Part shown: positions 5,876 through 11,176 of the stretch, piece after piece
Numbering within the stretch: position 1 is the first letter of the stretch
Layout of the letters: every line of letters starts with the position of its first letter
DNA from: Nitrospinae bacterium CG22_combo_CG10-13_8_21_14_all_47_10
GTDB lineage: Bacteria > Nitrospinota > Nitrospinia > Nitrospinales > VA-1
DNA: 11,176 nt
NCBI GenBank assembly: GCA_002786505.1
Contig: PCTK01000214.1
Span: forward strand, 166-11,341
Direction of reading: 5' to 3'
Notes under the pieces: model-generated
The model's input: the letters and a program-made list of their open reading frames with translations, nothing else
Databases searched by the model: none
What the model was told of the DNA's origin: nothing
Program-made: the position numbers and the translations under genes

Positions 5876-7516
5876 ATGAAAGCGTCCGATCTTTTTGTCA
5901 GATCCCTTGAGCAAGAAGGGGTGGAGTTCATATTTGGCATTCCTGGAGAGGAAAATCTGGATTTTCTGGAATCGTTAAGAAGTTCCACAATCAGGTTGAT
6001 TCTGACTCGCCACGAGCAGGCCGCCGGATTCATGGCCGCAACCTGCGGAAGATTGACCGGAAAAGTTGGGGTCTGCCTTTCCACATTAGGCCCTGGTGTG
6101 ACCAATTTCGTGACCGCAGGTGCCTATGCGCAACTGGGTGCCATGCCGATTCTTATGATTTCTGGTCAGAAGCCCATTAAAAAAAGCAAACAGGGTCGTT
6201 TCCAAATTCTGGATGTTGTGGAAATGATGAAACCTCTCACCAAGCTCACCAAACAGATTGTATATGGAAACAATATACCCATGCTGGTTCACGAAGCCAT
6301 GCGTCTTGCCCGGGAAGAAAGACCCGGTGCCGTGCATTTGGAATTGCCGGAAGATATTGCCGCCGAAGAGTGTTCCGCCCTCCCCTTTAACACCGTCTCT
6401 ACCCGTAGACCCGCTTCTGATAACAAGGCACTGAATCAAGCTGTAGAAATGATTCGTTCCGCTAAAATGCCACTTTTGCTAATTGGTGCCGGAGCCAACA
6501 GAAACCGTACTTCCGAAGCCCTGACCAAGCTCATCAATAAAACAGGAATTTACTGTTTCAACACCCAGATGGGAAAAGGCGTGGTCAATGAAGGAGACCC
6601 ACGCTTTCTTGGCACGGCCGCACTCTCGAACAAGGACTACCTGCACTGCGCTATTGACCGCGCCGATCTAATCATTAATGTGGGACACGATGTCATAGAA
6701 AAACCTCCATTTTTCATGTCAGTGGGTGGAGCCAAAGTCATACACATCAATTATTTTTCTGCCCATTTCGATGAAGTTTATTTCCCTCAATTAAGTGTGG
6801 TTGGCGACATCGCAGGAAGTATCGAGAGGCTGGCCAACAATATTGAAAAATGTTCAGAATGGGATTTCAGCTATTTCGAGCGGGTCAAACATGAAGTCGA
6901 ATTGCATTTGAAAGAAAGAAGTGAGGACGCTCGTTTCCCGGTCATTCCCCAGCACCTTGTTGCACAAGTCCGTAAAGCCATGCCCGATGATGGAATCATT
7001 GCTCTGGACAATGGTGTCTATAAAATCTGGTTCGCCCGAAACTATAAAGCCTTTCTGCCAAATACTGTTTTGCTGGATAATGCCCTGGCAACTATGGGAG
7101 CCGGCCTGCCATCAGCGATGGGAGCCAAAATCGTTTATCCCGACAGAAAGGTAATGGCTATTTGCGGGGATGGTGGATTCATGATGAACTCCCAGGAAAT
7201 GGAAACGGCTGTCCGGTTGGGTTTAAATCTGGTTGTGATGGTCCTCCGTGATAATGCCTACGGAATGATCAAATGGAAACAGGCCGGAATGGGGTTTCCT
7301 GACTTTGGCCTGGATTACGGAAACCCGGATTTTGTTAAATATGCCGAATCCTATGGAGCCAAAGGACATCGTCTTCAGGCCACTGACCAACTGCCTGAAC
7401 TGCTCAATGAATGCCTGAATGGTGAGGGAGTGCATTTGATCGAAATTCCTGTGGACTACTCGGAAAATGAAAAAGTACTGGTTGATGAATTGAATTCCAA
7501 AACCTGTATCCTGTAA
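5876..7516 (+). CDS. Acetolactate-synthase-like thiamine-diphosphate enzyme
   Basis: 546-aa cytoplasmic TPP-dependent enzyme with the three-domain plan of the acetolactate synthase/2-oxo-acid decarboxylase group. The N-terminal pyrimidine-binding domain has the catalytic Glu47 (TRHEQAAGFMA) and LGPGVTN; the central domain spans about 185-325; the C-terminal pyrophosphate-binding domain has GDGGFMMNSQE (431-441) and Asn460 for Mg-TPP binding. The usual chemistry is decarboxylation of a 2-oxo acid such as pyruvate, then carboligation or aldehyde release. No regulatory subunit gene (ilvN/ilvH) follows, so a biosynthetic valine/isoleucine role is less likely than a catabolic or side role. Instead an aldehyde dehydrogenase follows after 24 bp, which suggests an aldehyde intermediate. 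The start is set by GGAGGT (5864-5869), 6 nt before the ATG. The exact substrate is not readable from sequence. Confidence 0.88.
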   Translation: MKASDLFVRSLEQEGVEFIFGIPGEENLDFLESLRSSTIRLILTRHEQAAGFMAATCGRLTGKVGVCLSTLGPGVTNFVTAGAYAQLGAMPILMISGQKPIKKSKQGRFQILDVVEMMKPLTKLTKQIVYGNNIPMLVHEAMRLAREERPGAVHLELPEDIAAEECSALPFNTVSTRRPASDNKALNQAVEMIRSAKMPLLLIGAGANRNRTSEALTKLINKTGIYCFNTQMGKGVVNEGDPRFLGTAALSNKDYLHCAIDRADLIINVGHDVIEKPPFFMSVGGAKVIHINYFSAHFDEVYFPQLSVVGDIAGSIERLANNIEKCSEWDFSYFERVKHEVELHLKERSEDARFPVIPQHLVAQVRKAMPDDGIIALDNGVYKIWFARNYKAFLPNTVLLDNALATMGAGLPSAMGAKIVYPDRKVMAICGDGGFMMNSQEMETAVRLGLNLVVMVLRDNAYGMIKWKQAGMGFPDFGLDYGNPDFVKYAESYGAKGHRLQATDQLPELLNECLNGEGVHLIEIPVDYSENEKVLVDELNSKTCIL

Positions 7517-7540
7517 ACATCCATTTATAAGGACCCCCTC

Positions 7541-8935
7541 ATGACCAAACGCTTGAAAGTAAACTCGCCTTATGACGGACATTTGATTTCTGAAATTGAC
7601 CTGGATGACGCGGACCGTATAGAAAGTGTTCTGGAAACCGCTTATCAATTGGCAAAGGACCATGACAAAATCCTGCCGGTTCCCAGACGCATTGAAATAC
7701 TGGAAAAAACAGCGGATCTGGTTCACGCCAAAGCCGAGGAGTTCGCCCGGCAGTCTGCGGAAGAAGGCGGCAAGCCGTTGATGGATTCCCGCATCGAACT
7801 TGCCAGAGCAATCCAAGGCATCCGTGAGGCGGCGCAGTCTATCCGTCAATTGACCGGACATGAAATTCCCATGAACCTGACGGCTTCCTCCATGAACCGA
7901 ATGGCCTTGACCATCCGGGAACCAATTGGGGTGGTCGCCGCTATCAGCGCGTTCAACCACCCTTTCAATCTAATCGTCCATCAGGTGATTCCCGCTGTGG
8001 CAGTAGGTTGCCCGGTCATTGTGAAACCAGCGCGTTCAACTCCACTTTCCTGCCTCAACCTGGTTAAATGTTTGTATGAAGCCGGACTGCCTGAGGAATG
8101 GTGCCAGGCGGTTGTCTGTGAAAGCTCCCTGGCGGAAAAACTGGTGACCGACCCCCGCGTGGCGTTTTTCTCATTCATCGGTTCAGGGGAGGTCGGCTGG
8201 AAACTCCGGTCCAGGCTGGCGCCTGGCACCCGGTGCGCACTTGAGCATGGCGGCGCGGCTCCGGTGATCGTCGATCATGATGCCGATCTGGAAGATGCCC
8301 TGCCCTTGCTTGCCAAAGGGGGATTTTATCATGCAGGTCAGGTTTGCGTTTCCGTACAAAAAGTGTTTGTGCATGAAAAAATTGTCGACAAATTTTCCAA
8401 ACAACTGGTCAAGCTGGCTGAAAAACTAGTGGTGGGCGACCCCACAGATGAAAAAACAGAAGTGGGCCCGTTGATTCAGGAAAATGAAGTGGACCGCATT
8501 GATCAATGGGTAAAGGAAGCAAAAAAGAAAGGCGCGAAAATTCTAACAGGCGGAAAGAAAATCGGCACCACCTGTTACGCCCCCACTGTTATCCTCAACC
8601 CTTCCGACAAGGCCATGGTCTCCACCCATGAAATTTTCGGACCAGTCATTAATATTTATTCTTTCAAGGACCGCATTGAAGCAATAGAAAGAGCCAACCT
8701 CACGCCATTTTCTTTTCAGGCCGCGGTATTTACCCAAAGTATCGACACCGCTCTTGATACAGCTAAACGGATAAACGCCGCAACGGTTATGATTAACGAT
8801 CATACCGCCTTCCGGGTCGATTGGATGCCGTTCGGGGGTCGAAAGGCTTCCGGACTAGGGATCGGGGGAATTCTTCCCACCATGATGGAAATGACAGAAG
8901 AGAAACTGCTGGTATTTCGATCAAAACTGATTTAA
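7541..8935 (+). CDS. NAD(P)-dependent aldehyde dehydrogenase
   Basis: 464-aa cytoplasmic ALDH-superfamily enzyme oxidising an aldehyde to a carboxylate. Catalytic residues are all present: Asn139 (SAFNHPFN), Lys162 (VKPARSTP, cofactor), Glu235 (LEHGG) and nucleophile Cys269 (HAGQVCVSVQKVFVH). Cofactor-loop GSGEVG and the C-terminal HEIFGPV and PFGGRKASGLG motifs are also there. Length is normal to slightly short for the family. LEHGGAAPVIV, in place of the usual LELGGKxP, and the overall pattern resemble the lactaldehyde or non-phosphorylating glyceraldehyde-3-phosphate dehydrogenase side of the family; this is a weak guide to substrate. It is in an operon with the upstream TPP enzyme (24-bp gap, AAGGA ribosome site), so it probably consumes an aldehyde made by that enzyme. 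Confidence 0.93.
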   Translation: MTKRLKVNSPYDGHLISEIDLDDADRIESVLETAYQLAKDHDKILPVPRRIEILEKTADLVHAKAEEFARQSAEEGGKPLMDSRIELARAIQGIREAAQSIRQLTGHEIPMNLTASSMNRMALTIREPIGVVAAISAFNHPFNLIVHQVIPAVAVGCPVIVKPARSTPLSCLNLVKCLYEAGLPEEWCQAVVCESSLAEKLVTDPRVAFFSFIGSGEVGWKLRSRLAPGTRCALEHGGAAPVIVDHDADLEDALPLLAKGGFYHAGQVCVSVQKVFVHEKIVDKFSKQLVKLAEKLVVGDPTDEKTEVGPLIQENEVDRIDQWVKEAKKKGAKILTGGKKIGTTCYAPTVILNPSDKAMVSTHEIFGPVINIYSFKDRIEAIERANLTPFSFQAAVFTQSIDTALDTAKRINAATVMINDHTAFRVDWMPFGGRKASGLGIGGILPTMMEMTEEKLLVFRSKLI

Positions 8936-8943
8936 CAAAACAC

Positions 8944-9744
8944 ATGTTCTCCCCATCCATAGTAGTCATCCTCCTTGCGTTTTTTATCGCGCCACAACAG
9001 GGTTGGAGTGATGAACCCCCCGCTCACGCGGAGATGGCCCGCATTCCTGCTGGAAAATATAAAATCGGATTCAATACAGATCAGGCATTATCAGAGTGCG
9101 CCAAACATAATGACCCTTGCAAAAAGAAATGGTTTGAGGACGAAGAACCCGTCCACACCATTTATCTCAATTCCTTTTTAATGGATAAGTTTGAAGTCCC
9201 CCAGGAAAAGTTTGCGCGGAAAATGGGAAACAATCCTGCAGAATTCAAAGGCAACGATTTGCCTGTCGAGAGGGTAACCTGGTCGGAGGCCGTGGAGTAT
9301 TGCCGGTTAACGGGCAAACGTCTGCCAACAGAAGCCGAGTGGGAAGTAGCCGCAAAAGGAGGAAAAGAAATAATCTATACATGGGGAAATGAAGTTCAAT
9401 CAGGCAAAGCTAATTTTTGCGATTTCCATTGTGAGAAAAAATGGCAGACAAAACAGTTCAGGGACGGATTCAAAACTACCGCGCCGGTAGGGAGCTTCCC
9501 TCCTAATGGGTATGGTTTGCATGACATGGGGGGCAATGTCTATGAATGGGTTTACGACTGGTATGCAAGGCAATATTATGGTGACTCCCCGGCGAAAAAC
9601 CCCACAGGCCCTTCGACAGGCCGTTACAAGGTCATGCGCGGAGGATCGTGGATCAATTATCCCGTTGGCACGCGGCCCACTGACCGTACCAATGCCAAGC
9701 CTGACAAACGATTAAACTTTGTTGGTTTTCGTTGCGCGAAATAA
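8944..9744 (+). CDS. Secreted formylglycine-generating-enzyme-like (SUMF1 domain) protein, catalytic cysteines absent
   Basis: 266-aa protein with a signal peptide (hydrophobic residues 4-18, then SDEPP) and one FGE-sulfatase/SUMF1 domain covering residues 30-266. Family motifs are VTWSEAVEYCRLTGKRLPTEAEWE, PVGSFPPNGYGLHDMGGNVYEWV, MRGGSWINYP and NFVGFRCAK. True FGE has two Cys after GGSW that bind copper and oxidise the sulfatase Cys; here that segment is INYPVGTRPTDR without Cys, so FGE activity is unlikely and a binding or structural role is more probable. I chose ATG 8944 over in-frame starts inside the aldehyde dehydrogenase gene because it creates the signal peptide. The gene starts 8 bp after the dehydrogenase stop with no clear ribosome site, suggesting translational coupling. 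It runs tail to tail into a related gene with a 3-bp gap. Confidence 0.87.
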   Translation: MFSPSIVVILLAFFIAPQQGWSDEPPAHAEMARIPAGKYKIGFNTDQALSECAKHNDPCKKKWFEDEEPVHTIYLNSFLMDKFEVPQEKFARKMGNNPAEFKGNDLPVERVTWSEAVEYCRLTGKRLPTEAEWEVAAKGGKEIIYTWGNEVQSGKANFCDFHCEKKWQTKQFRDGFKTTAPVGSFPPNGYGLHDMGGNVYEWVYDWYARQYYGDSPAKNPTGPSTGRYKVMRGGSWINYPVGTRPTDRTNAKPDKRLNFVGFRCAK

Positions 9745-9747
9745 AAT

Positions 9748-11061
9748 TCAGGATTTTAAATCTCCAGCACACCTGAATCCAGTTCCATCTGACTTAAGCT
9801 GGAAGTGCGCATCCTTGCGATTCGCCGATCTCATGCTGGCAATGTCCTGGTTCCAGGCTCCGCCACGGTAAACTTTTTGCGTGATGGAAAATGCTCCGAC
9901 GCAATCTACGCCACTGCAAGTATCCAGCTCCGGCCTTGGGCCTTGCGGGTCTTGCATTGGACTCATAAAATAATAGTTTCCATCAATGGCCATCCAGTCG
10001 AGCACCCATTCACTCACATTGCCCGCCATATCGTAAAGCCCAAAAGCATTGGGTGGAAAAGACCCCACCGGAGCAGTATGTTTAAACCCATCCGTTAAAT
10101 TGATTTCCCTGTTGTTGAGGTCACAAGCGCTGTCACAAAAATTCGCCTCCTTGCCAGTGGTATTTTCTCCCCAGTAAAATTCTCCCACTGTTCCTGCCCG
10201 GGCGGCATACTCCCATTCCGCTTCTGTAGGCAGTCGCAATCCCAATTTTTTACAATAGTTCCTGGCCCCTTCCCAGGACACGGTGTCTACAGGAAGATCT
10301 CCACCCACAAACTGGGACGGGTTATAGCCCATAACCGTTTGGAAAAATTTCTGCTTCACTTCATATTTTGCCATTTTAAAAGAAGATATGCAGACCTTAT
10401 GGGCGGGTTGCTCATCCGGGTCGCCTGCCTGGCTCCCCATCTGGAAACATCCCGCGGGTATGTCCACCAGATCAAGTTCCGGTTTTGCCTGGCCAACTGA
10501 AATTGTTTTTTTCATCACTTCGGCCTTCAAAACCTCAACTTTTTCTCGGGTAGCGGCAGGAATTCCGGAATATTGGATCCGGGTCCGACTTTTTACAAAG
10601 AGCTCCATCTTCCCGGTTTTTTTCAGAAATACCCGGTAATGCGGAACGGGCCCCTCATCAGTTTTTTTGAGAAACTGGCTGAATTCCTCATCACTTTTTT
10701 CGGAATTATCCATGGCCATCACGGTTTCATCTACAAGTTCGGCTTCAAGAACACCGTCTTTGGTATGAACCAGGATGTTCCGGCCCGTGGATAGCGGCAT
10801 GGAGAGAATTTTATCCAGCAGTTTTTCCGCGTCAGTATATTTTTCCAGCTTGATCTTGGTATTGGCCTGGGCTTTCAGCGCAAGATAATTATCCGGTTCC
10901 TTTTCAAGAACGGCACTGAATATTTTCTCTGCTTTATCGTACTCCCCCAATAGAAATGCCTGTTCACCGTCTGCCAGTGAACCTGAGTTTTCCTCCCCCG
11001 AGACCGGACTCCCCATAGCCATCAGGATAACTAAAAATATTATGCGAATTGCTTTAACCAT
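9748..11061 (-). CDS. Secreted TPR and formylglycine-generating-enzyme-like (SUMF1 domain) protein
   Basis: 437-aa exported protein. It has a signal peptide (residues 1-22, hydrophobic IIFLVILMAMG), two TPR-like repeats (about 28-61 and 62-94: GEQAFLLGEYDKAEKIFSAV and LALKAQANTKIKLEKYTDAE), a linker of about 100 residues with a beta-rich look, and a SUMF1 domain at about 198-433. Domain motifs include VDIPAGCFQMGS, LRLPTEAEWEYAARAG, PVGSFPPNAFGLYDMAGNVSEWV, VYRGGAWN and GTGFRCA. As in its neighbour, the catalytic Cys pair of true FGE is missing after GGAW. TPR repeats suggest a role in binding other envelope proteins. It converges on the other FGE-like gene with no room for a terminator, so the transcripts probably overlap. 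The two share the ANFCD..C and DGF..TAPVGSFPPN blocks and look like paralogues. Confidence 0.9.
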   Translation of the reverse strand: MVKAIRIIFLVILMAMGSPVSGEENSGSLADGEQAFLLGEYDKAEKIFSAVLEKEPDNYLALKAQANTKIKLEKYTDAEKLLDKILSMPLSTGRNILVHTKDGVLEAELVDETVMAMDNSEKSDEEFSQFLKKTDEGPVPHYRVFLKKTGKMELFVKSRTRIQYSGIPAATREKVEVLKAEVMKKTISVGQAKPELDLVDIPAGCFQMGSQAGDPDEQPAHKVCISSFKMAKYEVKQKFFQTVMGYNPSQFVGGDLPVDTVSWEGARNYCKKLGLRLPTEAEWEYAARAGTVGEFYWGENTTGKEANFCDSACDLNNREINLTDGFKHTAPVGSFPPNAFGLYDMAGNVSEWVLDWMAIDGNYYFMSPMQDPQGPRPELDTCSGVDCVGAFSITQKVYRGGAWNQDIASMRSANRKDAHFQLKSDGTGFRCAGDLKS

Positions 11062-11129
11062 GATTTTCTTCTTTAAATTAAAAAAACTGTTAAAAAAAAT
11101 TTACAGTCCTCTCCTGGGATCTATGCCTG

Positions 11130-11158
11130 AATTTACCAGTTGAGATATTTAATTGCAA
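11130..11158 (-). promoter_or_regulatory. Candidate promoter of the TPR/FGE-like gene
   Basis: On the minus strand, TTGCAA (11158-11153) and TAAATT (11135-11130) are spaced by 17 bp; each matches 4 of 6 consensus bases. The leader to the ATG at 11061 would be about 65 nt. An imperfect inverted repeat, ACTGT/ACAGT around an A/T core (11086-11107), lies in that leader. This is AT-rich sequence and weak evidence. Confidence 0.3.
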
Positions 11159-11176
11159 AGGGTTTACGATTTCTCA

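Noticed and set aside
7223..7960. 245-codon minus-strand frame across the TPP enzyme/ALDH junction
   Set aside because: It is antisense to two well-supported genes; the composition (rich in F, Q, R, G) is typical of a reverse-complement artefact.
8821..8943. Upstream in-frame extension of the small FGE-like gene into the aldehyde dehydrogenase gene
   Set aside because: It overlaps conserved dehydrogenase C-terminal codons by over 100 bp and would bury the signal peptide. ATG 8944 fits better.
8944..9744. Calling the SUMF1 proteins active sulfatase-modifying enzymes
   Set aside because: The catalytic Cys pair is missing in both, and no sulfatase gene is in the window.

Overview
The window is about 11.2 kb of a moderate-GC Gram-negative-type bacterial chromosome. 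It holds envelope-targeted redox proteins (c-type cytochrome, copper nitrite reductase), a CheA-family kinase and two secreted formylglycine-generating-enzyme-like proteins. This gene content would suit a marine nitrogen-cycle bacterium such as Nitrospinota. That placement is an inference from content only; there is no rRNA or other taxonomic marker here.

Layout, left to right. (1) The end of a mono-haem cytochrome c gene, whose frame stays open to the left edge. (2) An orphan CheA-type kinase with two CheW domains and altered ATP-binding motifs, then a two-CBS-domain protein. (3) A 0.5-kb region that looks intergenic but contains, on the minus strand, a convincing 50-codon gene with its own near-consensus promoter and a leader with interleaved inverted repeats. 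It faces the CBS gene across a hairpin region that could terminate transcription. (4) A divergent pair: an Rrf2-family regulator (minus) and nirK (plus). Their shared 205-bp control region carries a 20-bp palindrome just downstream of a predicted nirK promoter. nirK keeps all copper-binding and catalytic residues and ends in a strong intrinsic terminator. (5) A tight plus-strand run: acetolactate-synthase-like TPP enzyme, aldehyde dehydrogenase, small secreted FGE-like protein. (6) A convergent TPR plus FGE-like secreted protein whose stop codon lies 3 bp from the previous gene's stop.

How the genes may work together. The Rrf2 regulator probably senses NO or redox state through an Fe-S cluster and controls nirK, whose product reduces nitrite to NO in the periplasm. 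The TPP enzyme and the aldehyde dehydrogenase plausibly form a two-step route from a 2-oxo acid to a carboxylate through an aldehyde; the substrate is unknown. The two FGE-like proteins lack the catalytic cysteine pair of true FGE, so they are probably not sulfatase activators. No mobile element, CRISPR array, tRNA or rRNA was seen. The best candidates for something undescribed are the hidden 50-aa gene with its structured leader, the Rrf2-nirK control region, and the TPP enzyme/ALDH/FGE-like operon.
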